Part shown: piece by piece, positions 7,361 through 16,960 of the stretch
Layout of the letters: each line of letters opens with the position of its first letter
Position numbering within the stretch: position 1 is the first letter of the stretch
Source: Gammaproteobacteria bacterium
Lineage (GTDB): Bacteria > Pseudomonadota > Gammaproteobacteria > Pseudomonadales > Balneatricaceae
Direction: 5' to 3'
Length of the DNA stretch: 64,000 nucleotides
NCBI GenBank assembly: GCA_030748435.1
Contig: JASMLZ010000018.1
Span: 1-64,000 of the forward strand
Translations under genes and position numbers: made by a program
Notes under the pieces: generated by a model
What the model was told of the DNA's origin: nothing
What the model saw: the letters and a program-made list of their open reading frames with translations, nothing else
Database searches by the model: none

Positions 7361-7961
7361 TGCTCAGAATTTTACCTGGGTTATTTTGGCTGCTGGCGGT
7401 TCTACCCGTCTGGGGCAACCCAAACAACTCTTGACCCTCGGGCAAACAACCCTCATCCAGCATCAAACCAACACCTTGCTGGCCACCGGCCTGCCCGTGT
7501 GTGTGGTGGCTGGTGCGGTTGACCTAAGCGCTTATCTGCCCGCGCATAAAAACCTCACCATGATCCATAATTCCCAGTGGCAAAAAGGTTTGGGGAGCAG
7601 TGTCATGCTCGCTCAAAAACATTATCCAAACACTATTAAGGGTTGGGTCTTGGTGGATCAGTACGCTATTACCACAGAGCAAGCTCTGGCTTTCTTTCAC
7701 CATTGGCAGCAGCAATCTTGTCTGGCCCTGGTAAGTAAGTATGAGGCTGAACAATCAGCTTGGGGGGTACCAGTGATTACCAGTAATAAACTAATGGCCA
7801 AGGCCGAATTACCAGAACGTGGCCTAAAACCATGGCTGTTAGCCCATCAGCAACAGATACAAATGCACTATTATGCTTGGCCAGAAGCGCGGCTGGATTT
7901 GGACACTCCCGAACAATGGCAGAATATACGACATCTGCACCAGTGGCCCACTAGTGTTTGA
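7341..7961 (+). CDS. MocA/MobA-like nucleotidyltransferase (molybdenum cofactor cytidylyltransferase type)
   Basis: A 206-residue protein starting with the diagnostic LAAGGSTRLGQPKQL motif (about 16-30), the nucleotide-binding loop of the MobA/MocA/IspD-like NTP-transferase fold. A conserved VDQYAIT segment stands where the metal-binding VDQP motif occurs in MocA; here Tyr replaces the usual Pro. MocA attaches CMP to molybdopterin to make the cofactor used by xanthine dehydrogenase-type enzymes. The gene overlaps the end of the XdhC gene (start at 7341, or an in-frame ATG at 7353), so the two form one unit. MobA-like GMP transfer cannot be fully excluded, but the XdhC partner favours MocA. 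Confidence 0.8.
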   Translation: MAAFMTDAQNFTWVILAAGGSTRLGQPKQLLTLGQTTLIQHQTNTLLATGLPVCVVAGAVDLSAYLPAHKNLTMIHNSQWQKGLGSSVMLAQKHYPNTIKGWVLVDQYAITTEQALAFFHHWQQQSCLALVSKYEAEQSAWGVPVITSNKLMAKAELPERGLKPWLLAHQQQIQMHYYAWPEARLDLDTPEQWQNIRHLHQWPTSV

Positions 7962-7990
7962 TTTATACCGTCTTCGCAGACAATAAATAT

Positions 7991-8019
7991 TTGACACTCA
8001 CGGTTTTTGAACTTTAATT
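7991..8019 (+). promoter_or_regulatory. Putative promoter of the small winged-helix gene
   Basis: A perfect -35 box TTGACA (7991-7996), a 17-bp spacer and TTAATT (8014-8019). If used, the transcript has a leader of about 175 nt before the ATG at 8204. No known riboswitch or attenuator was recognised in that leader. Confidence 0.4.
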
Positions 8020-8203
8020 ACGCCATTGATGCAGTAACTATATGACTGCATACAAACTTGGCTGCTGGTGGTAAACAGTCTATAAAAAGCAATACTTTTC
8101 CACAATGAACCGGCTTATGCAAACTAAACACATGGACGAAATTTGACAGGTTTTACTGAGTAGCTATTTATTGCTCTTATCGCTTAAAAGAGTGGACAAA
8201 AAT

Positions 8204-8593
8204 ATGAATGTGACAACAATGCAACCAGAAAACAATATTCAAACGGCCGTCAATATAGGGCTCAACCTGCGCAAAGTTATTGCTGACCATAGCCAAGGGC
8301 TGATGACTCACCGGGAGTATCAAATTCTGGAGTTTATTGTAGGTGAACATCTAGCCCAGCGACAGATGGTTATGGAGCAAGGCATGAGTCTGCGTCATTT
8401 GGGCTCTCGCTATACTCTGCATAAGGCTATAAAGAGGCTTATTAGTCAGGGCTTTGTGACTATTCAACAAAGCCCTGACTCACGGCTACGCCCCCTTGTG
8501 CCAACTCAACAAACCCTCCAACTATTTGCTAATATCAGCGATCGCATTCGCTGCTTAGTGAATAATTCAGTAGCCGAAACCTCAGTATCGTAA
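8204..8593 (+). CDS. Small winged-helix protein of unknown role
   Basis: A 129-residue protein from the ATG at 8204; a TTG 33 nt upstream would extend it to 140. A segment with TLHKAIKRLISQGFVTIQQS followed by SRLRPLVPT (C-terminal third) has the pattern of a recognition helix plus wing, and the following helix could dimerise, so a MarR-like DNA-binding protein is likely. I do not recognise a specific family. It lies 185 bp before the MFS transporter gene on the same strand, so regulation of that transporter is plausible but not shown. The stretch between the two genes has no obvious terminator. Confidence 0.6.
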   Translation: MNVTTMQPENNIQTAVNIGLNLRKVIADHSQGLMTHREYQILEFIVGEHLAQRQMVMEQGMSLRHLGSRYTLHKAIKRLISQGFVTIQQSPDSRLRPLVPTQQTLQLFANISDRIRCLVNNSVAETSVS

Positions 8594-8778
8594 CCCCTCC
8601 TGTCTTGACTTATTGCGCACCAGATGTCCTACTGCATTCAGGGAATCCACTGCTTGTTTATTAGCAAGGTGTAATAAACGCAATACTTGCAACGAAAGCA
8701 TTGACCCTGAGTCAATCTTCCTATAACTTGCGCAAAATTTTCGAGCATCTTTTAACTGGTTTGCGGGCAACCTAACAC

Positions 8779-10866
8779 ATGCGTTCTCTTAGCCAATTCT
8801 TGCCACTGCTATCTAGCTGTGCCCTGTTGCTGATGGGTAATGGCCTACTATTTATCGTATTGCCCATGAGCATGCGCATCAGTAATGTTGCCACTGACAC
8901 AATCGGACTGGTTATGTCCATGTATTTCGTGGGCATGCTATTTGGCTCCATGTATGGACGCCATCTTATCGCCCGCGTAGGTCATATACGCATTTTTGCC
9001 GCCTGTGCCGCTATCGCCACAGTCAGTGCTCTGTTCTATTCCATTTGGTCATCACCTTTGGTTTGGGGGCTGCTACGGATTATCGCCGGCTTGTGTAACG
9101 CCACCTTGTTTATGACCATGGAAACCTGGTTAAGTGACAGTTCTAACAGTGACAATCGTGGTACGGTCTTTGGTGCCTATCAATTTGTCGCTTATTTCGG
9201 TCTGGCTATTGGCCAAGTGATGCTGGCACTGGCTTCTCCGCAGGACAATATACTATTTATCTATGCTGCCGGCTTATTGTGCTTGGCCATGTTGCCAGTA
9301 TTGCTCAGTAAATCGGGGGGGCCGCGCATTAGTGAAGCCCAATCAATGGGCTTTAGTGCCCTGTTGCAAACCTCTCCCCTTGGTGTGGTGGGAGTGTTTA
9401 TGTCCGGTATTACTCTAGGGGCATTCTACGGTATGAGCTCCGTTTATGGCTCAGATATTGGCATGAGCAATGGCCAAATCGCTACCTTTATGGGCGCCAC
9501 CATGGTAGGTGGTTTCCTACTGCAGTTTCCAGTAGGCAAGTTATCAGACATTTTTGATCGTCGAACCATCTTGGTACTCACCTTAATCGTCGCCTCTTTT
9601 GCTGCCATCATTTTGCCCTTTTTGGCAGAGCGACAAGCGATGGCAATGACTATCGGGGCGGCCGTTATACTGAGTGGCACCCTGGCCTGTGTATATCCTA
9701 TCGCCTTGGCAGATGCCTATGACCGCATGCAACCTCACGAGATGGTTGCCGCCAGCGGCAAGCTTATTTTGGCCTATGGCGCAGGTGGTGCCATCGGACC
9801 CTACACAGCTTCTCTGGCCATGCAGTATCTAGGATCAGATGCTTTGTTTGGTTACCTGGTTGCAGCTAATCTGGCGTTGATGGGGTTTGTTCTATATCGC
9901 ATGGCTACGCGGGCACCGGTGCCAGAAACTTTGCAGGAATCCTTTGTTATGCAAGGGCCTACTCCTCTAGCCACCGATCTCGATCCACGTACCGAGTTTC
10001 AGGGCACCGAGGAAACCAGTGTGGCTGCTGATACGGCTATGAGTTTGGCTGAAGAAAACCCCGATGATCTGCTGGATATTCTGGTTAATGTAGCCCAATA
10101 TAACCCCGATGATGTCGCCAATATTGCCGCTACTGCCGCTTATTATTACCCCGAGCAAGCCGCCCAGATTGGCTTATATCTGTCCCGGGCTTTACCAGAC
10201 TCACAATTAGAGATTATCAGCCATACTGCAGGCGCTGCCCCACAAGCCAGCTCCCGCTTGGCTGAGTATATGTGTGAGGAGATTCGTAACCAAAGCCTTA
10301 ATCCTATCCTCACCAGCAAGGCATTGATACAACTGACGCAGCAGATGTTGGCACAGGCTCCCTTACAGGCAACCGCCATTGCCACCATTGTAGCTCAGGA
10401 AGTGCCTGACTCCTTACCAGAAATGGTGGCTGAAATTGCCTTGCTTGCGGCTACAGCAGCACCAGAACAGCGTATAGAGGTGGCCACATCCATTATTCAG
10501 GAAATACCAGAAGCCAGTGTGGAAGTAGCTAACAGTGTGGCCGAGGCGATAGCCGCCAGCCCGGAGCAAGAATTGCACACCTTCCTGGCCTCAGAAGAGG
10601 ATGAAAACTATCTGGGTGAGGCAGCGGAATTTGTTGCTGTGGTGGCTCAAGAAACACCTGAACAGGCCGCAGAAGTAGCTACTGTATTGGTAGAATCTGT
10701 GCCAGAGGACGCAGGACAGGTGGTAGAATCACTTGCCCAGGTGGACCCGGAGCAGGTAGAAGAGTGGGCCGAAGAAATAGCCGAGGCAGTGCCTGCCATA
10801 GCTGAGGAGATAAATGAAGCAGTAGCCACTACACTGGCTACTGAAGAAGATCCATCAACTGCATAG
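8779..10866 (+). CDS. MFS transporter with a long helical-repeat C-terminal tail
   Basis: A 695-residue protein in two unlike parts. Residues 1-375 form a 12-helix major facilitator of the YcaD-like group, with the intracellular loop motif GRHLIARVGH near 60-69 and GKLSDIFDRR near 253-262. From about 410 to 690 follows a soluble, Ala/Glu/Val-rich tail built of about 16-residue units that each begin with Pro-(Glu/Asp), for example PEQAAEVATVLVESV (627-641), PEASVEVANSVAEAI (577-591) and PEQAAQIGLYLSRAL (458-472). The units look like short amphipathic helices, with the tail predicted in the cytoplasm. MFS proteins of this group are normally about 380-400 residues. Substrate unknown. The ATG lacks a clear ribosome site, and no frameshift or stop separates the two parts. 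Confidence 0.85.
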   Translation: MRSLSQFLPLLSSCALLLMGNGLLFIVLPMSMRISNVATDTIGLVMSMYFVGMLFGSMYGRHLIARVGHIRIFAACAAIATVSALFYSIWSSPLVWGLLRIIAGLCNATLFMTMETWLSDSSNSDNRGTVFGAYQFVAYFGLAIGQVMLALASPQDNILFIYAAGLLCLAMLPVLLSKSGGPRISEAQSMGFSALLQTSPLGVVGVFMSGITLGAFYGMSSVYGSDIGMSNGQIATFMGATMVGGFLLQFPVGKLSDIFDRRTILVLTLIVASFAAIILPFLAERQAMAMTIGAAVILSGTLACVYPIALADAYDRMQPHEMVAASGKLILAYGAGGAIGPYTASLAMQYLGSDALFGYLVAANLALMGFVLYRMATRAPVPETLQESFVMQGPTPLATDLDPRTEFQGTEETSVAADTAMSLAEENPDDLLDILVNVAQYNPDDVANIAATAAYYYPEQAAQIGLYLSRALPDSQLEIISHTAGAAPQASSRLAEYMCEEIRNQSLNPILTSKALIQLTQQMLAQAPLQATAIATIVAQEVPDSLPEMVAEIALLAATAAPEQRIEVATSIIQEIPEASVEVANSVAEAIAASPEQELHTFLASEEDENYLGEAAEFVAVVAQETPEQAAEVATVLVESVPEDAGQVVESLAQVDPEQVEEWAEEIAEAVPAIAEEINEAVATTLATEEDPSTA

Positions 10867-10989
10867 TGGAAGTGGGTATGGTTGTATTGGCAAGTACCAT
10901 GCAACCATTTTGTGACGCAGGAGCCTACTGCAAGAAATTGCCATAGGCCTGTGACTCTCACGATGACGAGTTACGCTGGGGTTTGCTTC

Positions 10990-11415
10990 TCACACAGAAG
11001 ACAATGGCTTCGAATTAGGCCAATCCTTTAGTAAGGCTTCCAGCACCGGTGTATTGGCTTTAGGCAGCGTGTAGTCTTGGCATTGCTGTGCATTTACCCA
11101 ACTTAGAGGCTGACCTTCAACACCCTTGGGTGCACCGCTAAAACGCAGTACCTTATAAAAGCGCAGACTCACCTGCTTATCAGGGTAATCATAGACAATA
11201 TGCTGAAACAGCTGGCAGTCATGTGGGGCAACCTGAACACCAAGTTCTTCATGCAATTCCCGGCATAGTGCCTGCTCAGGTGCTTCATCATCTTCAACCT
11301 TGCCACCGGGAAATTCCCACTTGCCACCCTGATGCTGGTGGCTGGCCCTTTGTGCTAACAGAATATTACCGTCACCATCTATCAGAATACCAGCAGCCAC
11401 TTCTACTCGAGCCAT
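10990..11415 (-). CDS. mutT: 8-oxo-dGTP diphosphatase (Nudix hydrolase)
   Basis: A 141-residue Nudix protein. The Nudix box begins at GGKVEDDEAPEQALCRELHE (about 37-56) and continues into ELGV, matching Gx5Ex7REUxEExGU with the catalytic glutamates intact. MutT removes oxidised dGTP from the nucleotide pool and so prevents A-to-C transversions. Length and position next to argJ and secA match the pseudomonad arrangement, which supports orthology to MutT over other Nudix enzymes. It is separated from argJ by about 230 bp and converges on the MFS transporter gene. Confidence 0.92.
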   Translation of the reverse strand: MARVEVAAGILIDGDGNILLAQRASHQHQGGKWEFPGGKVEDDEAPEQALCRELHEELGVQVAPHDCQLFQHIVYDYPDKQVSLRFYKVLRFSGAPKGVEGQPLSWVNAQQCQDYTLPKANTPVLEALLKDWPNSKPLSSV

Positions 11416-11649
11416 TATCCTAAAGTCCTCAGTTGAATGCGTGTTGAAGCGCAGAGAAAAAGCTCGATAGCAAGGCCTTTATTGCAGCAACTAGTTGTTC
11501 TACTTGCAAAATAAAAAAGGCCGCTAGCGAGTTTTTTAACTAGCTTGAACCCGCATAGTGCTTCACCCAACTGGTGAAAAATATTTTTCATATTCAATAG
11601 GTTAAAAGACGAATGCACGGTCAACTGCGGAATCTAGGATTATCTTACC

Positions 11650-12864
11650 TTAGCTACGATAATCCGCATTGATACGCACATACTCATAGGTTAAGTCTGT
11701 GGTCCATACCGTTTCCTGATAAGTGCCACGCTGCAAATCCACACGGATGTTTATCTCTTCCAAATCCATCACTGCCTGGCCTGCCGCTTCAGTATAACTG
11801 GCAGCACGGCCACCATTAGCTACCAACAACACATCACCCAAATGGATGGTAAGTAGGTTGACATCCAGATCATGTACTCCAGCATAGCCCACGGCAGCCA
11901 AAATGCGACCCCAATTTGGGTCAGCAGCAAACAGTGCCGTTTTTACCAGTGGGGAATGGGCTATGGCATAGGCCACATTCAGACATTCCTGACGATTTTG
12001 GCCACCCTGCACCTCAATGGCTATAAATTTACTGGCGCCTTCACCATCGCGCACAATGGCTTGGGCCAGCTCTTGCATCAGGCTAATCAGAGCCCCACGG
12101 AACACATGGTAGTCATCGGTATTGGTGTGTAATGCTTTACCACTGGCACCAGTAGCAACCAACATACAGGAATCATTGGTCGACATGTCACCATCGACCG
12201 TAATGCGGTTAAAACTTAATTCCGCTGCTTCACGCACCAGATTTTGTGTTAACTCTGGCGACAAGGCAACATCAGTCGCCACAAAGGCCAGCATGGTAGC
12301 CATATTGGGGCGAATCATGCCTGAACCCTTGGCAATACCGCTGATGGTTATGTCCTGACCAGACAGATTAACCTTAACACTGGCACCTTTAGTGCGAGTA
12401 TCCGTGGTAAGTATGCCTTCAGCTGCATCAGACCAACCATATTCGGTAAGCTTGGTAAAAGCTTGTGGCAAAGCATCGAGCAAGCAATCCATGGGTAAAT
12501 GCTCACCAATAACACCCGTAGAAAAAGGCAGTACTTGTGCCTTAGATACGCTGGCCAATTTCGCCACTGCAGCACAAGTTGCTTCAGCATCCAGCATACC
12601 CTGAGCACCGGTACCGGCATTGGCATTGCCGGTATTGACTACCATTAACAATGGCTTGTGACTAGCCAGATGTTGGCGGCATATATGTACCGGGGCGGCA
12701 CAAAAAGCATTGGCTGTAAATACACCAGCCATGGTGCTACCAGCTTGAGCCTGCATAATAACCAGATCTTTGCGACCCGCGGTTTTTATACCAGCACTGG
12801 TGGTACCCAGTTTAAAGCCGGCGATGGGAAAATAGTTTATTGTTTGCTCTGCACCAACCGCCAT
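11650..12864 (-). CDS. argJ: Bifunctional glutamate N-acetyltransferase/ornithine acetyltransferase
   Basis: A 404-residue ArgJ. It recycles the acetyl group from acetylornithine to glutamate in arginine synthesis. The precursor cleaves itself before a conserved threonine, visible here in RPNMATMLAF (about 183-192), giving alpha and beta chains, with Thr becoming the nucleophile. The glycine-rich segment AKGSGMI just before it forms the oxyanion region. The C-terminal DLTYEYVRINADYRS is typical of the family. It lies about 28 bp downstream of secA on the same strand. Whether it is bifunctional or only an ornithine acetyltransferase cannot be decided from sequence alone. Confidence 0.95.
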   Translation of the reverse strand: MAVGAEQTINYFPIAGFKLGTTSAGIKTAGRKDLVIMQAQAGSTMAGVFTANAFCAAPVHICRQHLASHKPLLMVVNTGNANAGTGAQGMLDAEATCAAVAKLASVSKAQVLPFSTGVIGEHLPMDCLLDALPQAFTKLTEYGWSDAAEGILTTDTRTKGASVKVNLSGQDITISGIAKGSGMIRPNMATMLAFVATDVALSPELTQNLVREAAELSFNRITVDGDMSTNDSCMLVATGASGKALHTNTDDYHVFRGALISLMQELAQAIVRDGEGASKFIAIEVQGGQNRQECLNVAYAIAHSPLVKTALFAADPNWGRILAAVGYAGVHDLDVNLLTIHLGDVLLVANGGRAASYTEAAGQAVMDLEEINIRVDLQRGTYQETVWTTDLTYEYVRINADYRS

Positions 12865-12892
12865 GACGTTTCCTTGTTATCTATTAGACTGG

Positions 12893-15607
12893 CTATGCCA
12901 GTTTGCCACAACACTGTTTGTATTTTTTGCCGGAACCACATGGACAAGGTTCATTACGCCCAATTTTTTTCCCTGCACCAACCACTTCCGCCTCACCAGC
13001 AGCAGCGGCTTGAGCCATGCGCGTTGCGGCCTGAGCCTGAGCATGTTGAAATTCCATAGCTTGTTGAGCCGCTTCACGTCGCTTGCGCTCTTCGGCTTCT
13101 ATTTCCTCTGGAGAACGCACTTGTACATGCGAAAGTATACGTACGACATCTTCCTTGATGGCAAACAACAGTTGCTGGAACAGTTCAAAGGACTCGCGTT
13201 TATATTCCTGCTTGGGATTTTTCTGCGCATAACCACGCAGATGTATGCCCTGGCGCAACATATCCATGGTTGCCAAGTGTTCTTTCCAACGGGCATCAAT
13301 CACTTGCAGCATCACTTGCTTCTCAAAAGTGCGTATAGGCTCAGCACCAACCACTGCTTCCTTGGCCGTATACTGCTCTGCAATAGCAGCCAAAATCTTG
13401 TTACGTAAGGTATCTTCATGCAGGCGATCATCTTCGTCCAACCACTTTTGCACTGGAATCTGCATGGCAAAATGGGTATTTAACTCCGCTTCCAAACCCG
13501 AAATGTTCCACTGTTCTGCCAAGCTTTGGGGTGGTATATGATTATCAATGCTACTGTTGACAACTTCTTCACGAATATTAACAATAACGTCACTAATCTG
13601 TTCAGCATTCATCAGATCATTACGCTGTTCATAAATCACAGAACGTTGATCATTGGCAACATCATCATATTCCAGCAGTTGCTTACGAATATCGAAGTTG
13701 CGCCCTTCCAGCTTGCGCTGCGACTTTTCTACGGCATTACTGACCATACGGTGTTCAATTGCTTCACCTTTTTCCATACCCAGTTTTTGCATCAATCCCT
13801 TAATTCTTTCCGGGGCAAAGATACGCAACAGGTTATCTTCCAGAGACAGGTAGAAACGAGACGAACCCGGGTCACCCTGACGGCCTGCACGGCCACGCAA
13901 CTGATTGTCTATACGCCGGGATTCATGACGCTCGGTACCAATAATATGCAAACCACCCTGAGCCAAAACCAGATCGTGACGTTGCTGCCAATCAACTTTA
14001 ACAGTCTCTTTCTGCTCCATACTGACATCAGCGGCCAAAGCCTGTAATTCAGCTTCCAGCTTGCCTCCCAAGACGATATCGGTACCACGGCCAGCCATAT
14101 TGGTGGCAATGGTTACTGCTCCCGGACGACCAGCCTGGGCAACAATATGAGCTTCCTGTTCGTGCTGCTTGGCGTTAAGAACTTTATGCTCAATACCTGC
14201 TTTGTTGAGAGCCTGCGAGATCATTTCTGACATCTCGATCGATGCGGTACCAACCAACACCGGCCGCTGCTCACTGACACAGTGAGTAATATCTTCAATA
14301 ATAGCAGCAAATTTTTCTTCCAGAGTCAGGTATACCAGATCGTTCATATCCTGACGCTGCACTGCCACATTGGTTGGAATAACCAATACATCCAAACCGT
14401 AAATCTGATTTAACTCAAAGGCTTCCGTATCAGCCGTACCTGTCATACCTGCCAGTTTGCTATACAAACGGAAATAGTTTTGAAAGGTAGTTGAAGCCAG
14501 GGTCTGACTTTCCTTCTGAATATCAACACCTTCTTTGGCTTCCACAGCCTGATGAATGCCTTCTGACCAACGCCGCCCAGGCATGGTCCGGCCCGTATGT
14601 TCATCAACGATCACCACCTGACCATTTTGTACAATGTAGTCGATATTCTTCTGAAACACGACATGAGCACGCAGGCCAGCATAGATATGATGCAATAGGG
14701 TTAGGTTAGTGGCTGCATACAGACTGTCGCCTTCGTTTAGTAGCCCTGCCTCTACCAGTAGTTGTTCCACATATTGATGACCATCTTCAGTCAATTCAAC
14801 AGCGCGTTGGGACTCATCAAAGGTGAAGTGACCCACAGGCTGCTCATCACCCTCGACTTGTGGTTGAATTTCCAATTTGGGTATCAGAGTATTAATTGTC
14901 TGGTAAATAGCCGTATTGTCTTCAACCGGACCAGAAATAATCAACGGTGTACGGGCTTCATCAATCAGGATAGAGTCAACTTCATCAACAATAGCGTAGT
15001 TAAGTGGGCGCTGAACCTTGTCTGGCACACTAAACGCCATATTGTCGCGCAAATAGTCAAAGCCAAACTCATTATTGGTGCCATAGGTCACATCACAAGC
15101 GTAGGCCGCTCGCTTTTGCTCATTATCCTGGCCTCCCAGAATCACGCCAACACTAAGTCCCAAACCTTCATAGAGAGGGCGCATCCATTCCGCATCACGA
15201 TTAGCCAAATAATCGTTTACCGTTACCACATGCACACCATTGCCGGGAATAGCATTCAGGTAGACTGCCAAGGTGGCCACCAGCGTTTTACCTTCACCGG
15301 TGCGCATCTCAGCCACTTTGCCATTATGCAAAGCCATGCCACCTATCATCTGCACATCAAAGTGGCGTAATCCCATAAAGCGCACAGAGGCTTCACGACA
15401 AACAGCAAAGGCTTCAGGTAATAGCTTATCCAAACCTTCGCCAGCTTCAAAACGCTGTTGAAATTCACTACGTTTAGTCGCGATATCGGCATCAGTTAGG
15501 CTTTGGCATTGGCTTTCCAAAGCATTGATTGATTGCACTATTTTATTAAATTTCTTAACTTCGCGATCATTTTTGGTACCAAAAATGGCCTGGAGAATAT
15601 TAAACAT
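12893..15607 (-). CDS. secA: Preprotein translocase ATPase SecA
   Basis: A 904-residue motor of the Sec pathway, close to E. coli SecA (901). Walker A sits in [15 protein letters not shown] (about 102-116), the DEAD-type Walker B is in [20 protein letters not shown], and the second motor domain has [18 protein letters not shown] and [15 protein letters not shown]. The C-terminus ends in a zinc-binding motif with [13 protein letters not shown] that binds SecB and phospholipids. It is preceded by a leader region of about 335 bp with no secM-like gene, so the arrest-peptide control known from enterics is not seen here. Confidence 0.98.
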   Translation of the reverse strand: MFNILQAIFGTKNDREVKKFNKIVQSINALESQCQSLTDADIATKRSEFQQRFEAGEGLDKLLPEAFAVCREASVRFMGLRHFDVQMIGGMALHNGKVAEMRTGEGKTLVATLAVYLNAIPGNGVHVVTVNDYLANRDAEWMRPLYEGLGLSVGVILGGQDNEQKRAAYACDVTYGTNNEFGFDYLRDNMAFSVPDKVQRPLNYAIVDEVDSILIDEARTPLIISGPVEDNTAIYQTINTLIPKLEIQPQVEGDEQPVGHFTFDESQRAVELTEDGHQYVEQLLVEAGLLNEGDSLYAATNLTLLHHIYAGLRAHVVFQKNIDYIVQNGQVVIVDEHTGRTMPGRRWSEGIHQAVEAKEGVDIQKESQTLASTTFQNYFRLYSKLAGMTGTADTEAFELNQIYGLDVLVIPTNVAVQRQDMNDLVYLTLEEKFAAIIEDITHCVSEQRPVLVGTASIEMSEMISQALNKAGIEHKVLNAKQHEQEAHIVAQAGRPGAVTIATNMAGRGTDIVLGGKLEAELQALAADVSMEQKETVKVDWQQRHDLVLAQGGLHIIGTERHESRRIDNQLRGRAGRQGDPGSSRFYLSLEDNLLRIFAPERIKGLMQKLGMEKGEAIEHRMVSNAVEKSQRKLEGRNFDIRKQLLEYDDVANDQRSVIYEQRNDLMNAEQISDVIVNIREEVVNSSIDNHIPPQSLAEQWNISGLEAELNTHFAMQIPVQKWLDEDDRLHEDTLRNKILAAIAEQYTAKEAVVGAEPIRTFEKQVMLQVIDARWKEHLATMDMLRQGIHLRGYAQKNPKQEYKRESFELFQQLLFAIKEDVVRILSHVQVRSPEEIEAEERKRREAAQQAMEFQHAQAQAATRMAQAAAAGEAEVVGAGKKIGRNEPCPCGSGKKYKQCCGKLA

Positions 15608-15942
15608 TGGGCTATTTCTTTTTCATTATGTGTCAATTTATGGCTGGTTACTTTGGCTAATTGAAGTAGGGCCAATTGAGGTGCATCCAGTGCACCGCTA
15701 ATAAAATTTGTCACCGTGTATTATGGGGATTTTCCTGTAATTTTAAAGCCCCCTGATACAGATAAGCAGCGCTTGCCGGCAAGTTTTATAAGTTTATATC
15801 CAGCAGGCAATAAAAAAGCCGGTTTAGCATATGAAAACCGGCTTTCTAGAGATTGTATAAAAACGACTGTGTGGACTATACGGCGTTAAAATTTGACTCA
15901 AAATGCTTATTTATCGCACACCAACAACACTGTTGCGTTAAA
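15608..15942 (-). other. lpxC-secA intergenic region
   Basis: This 335-bp gap contains the lpxC terminator (15811-15845) and then the secA leader. I found no reading frame with a signal sequence and SecM-type arrest motif. A short dyad GGTGCA/TGCACC lies at about 15680-15696, and a possible -10 (CATAAT) lies near 15720. Nothing else is recognised. Confidence 0.5.
15811..15845 (-). terminator. Terminator downstream of lpxC
   Basis: An 11-bp perfect stem (AAAGCCGGTTT at 15815-15825 and its complement at 15835-15845) is followed on the minus strand by TTTTTT. It ends the ftsZ-lpxC side of the cluster and separates it from secA. Confidence 0.85.
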
Positions 15943-16851
15943 TTATGCCGCCGCAGGTGCCATATAAGCAATCGGGGCCATATTTTCATCATCAAAAGTA
16001 ACCACTTCCCAAGCATCTTTATGAGCCAACAGCTCACGTAACAACAGATGGTTCAGACCATGGCCTGACTTGTATCCTTCAAATTGACCAATCAGGCTAT
16101 TACCTAACAGGTATAGGTCACCCACTGCGTCCAGCACCTTGTGCTTCACAAACTCATTCTTATAGCGTAAACCATCTTCGTTAAGCACCCGATAATCATC
16201 AACGGCTATGGCATTATCCATGCTGCCACCAAGAGCCAGGTTCTTGGAACGCAAGTACTCAAAATCCCGCATAAATCCAAAGGTGCGGGCGCGACTCACT
16301 TCTTTCACGTAAGAAGTACTGGAAAAATCCAGATATGTCGTACAGTTTTCTTTATCAAAAAGAGGGTGATCAAAATCAATGGTAAAGCCAACACGGAAGC
16401 CTTCATAGGGTACCAAAGTGGCTTTTTTGTCTTCCTGCTCAGCCAGAATAGGGCTCTTGATGCGGATGAACTTCTTGGGAGCATTCTGTTCTTCCACACC
16501 AGCCGATTGCAGCAAGAAAACGAATGGTGCCGAGCTACCATCCATTATCGGCACTTCTTCACCATTTAGTTCAACATAGGCATTATCAATACCCAAGCCG
16601 GCAAAAGCCGACATCAGATGCTCAATAGTACAGACCCGCACGCCATCCTTGACCAGATTAGTGGATAGCGTGGTCTCTCCTACGTTGTCAGCAATAGCAG
16701 CAATGGTAACGACTGGATCGAGATCAGTGCGGCAAAAAATAATGCCCGTATTGGCTGGAGCAGGATTTAAAGTCAAATAGACTTTTTTACCCGTATGAAT
16801 ACCAATACCTGTAGCACGGATCACATTTTTGAGAGTGCGTTGTCTTACCAT
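15943..16851 (-). CDS. lpxC: UDP-3-O-acyl-N-acetylglucosamine deacetylase
   Basis: A 302-residue zinc amidase that performs the committed step of lipid A synthesis. Zinc ligands are visible: His in TIEHLMSAF (about 75-83), and His/Asp in [15 protein letters not shown] (about 235-249). The catalytic His is in [13 protein letters not shown] near 265. Length fits E. coli LpxC (305). The last residues are Ala-rich (MAPAAA); in enterics an Ala/Val-rich end is the FtsH degradation signal, so similar control is conceivable. It has its own promoter downstream of ftsZ and a strong terminator. Confidence 0.98.
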   Translation of the reverse strand: MVRQRTLKNVIRATGIGIHTGKKVYLTLNPAPANTGIIFCRTDLDPVVTIAAIADNVGETTLSTNLVKDGVRVCTIEHLMSAFAGLGIDNAYVELNGEEVPIMDGSSAPFVFLLQSAGVEEQNAPKKFIRIKSPILAEQEDKKATLVPYEGFRVGFTIDFDHPLFDKENCTTYLDFSSTSYVKEVSRARTFGFMRDFEYLRSKNLALGGSMDNAIAVDDYRVLNEDGLRYKNEFVKHKVLDAVGDLYLLGNSLIGQFEGYKSGHGLNHLLLRELLAHKDAWEVVTFDDENMAPIAYMAPAAA

Positions 16852-16885
16852 TACGTCATCAACCTTGACTAAAAAATCGGCACAT

Positions 16886-16891
16886 ATTATA
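16886..16891 (-). promoter_or_regulatory. Probable -10 element of an lpxC promoter
   Basis: A perfect TATAAT on the minus strand lies 35 nt before the lpxC ATG; the -35 region is weak. An independent lpxC promoter between ftsZ and lpxC is usual in this cluster. Confidence 0.4.
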
Positions 16892-16960
16892 CACTAAGTC
16901 CCATCCTTTTAACGAGAATTTGCATATTTATGACCACAAGGTCTAGCTGAGCTTAATCAC

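Noticed and set aside
8582-8770. Minus-strand 62-codon frame between the winged-helix gene and the MFS gene
   Set aside because: No recognisable domain, no ribosome site, and it lies over the probable leader of the MFS gene; likely chance.
15608-15942. secM-like arrest peptide gene between lpxC and secA
   Set aside because: No frame with signal sequence plus arrest motif exists on the minus strand.
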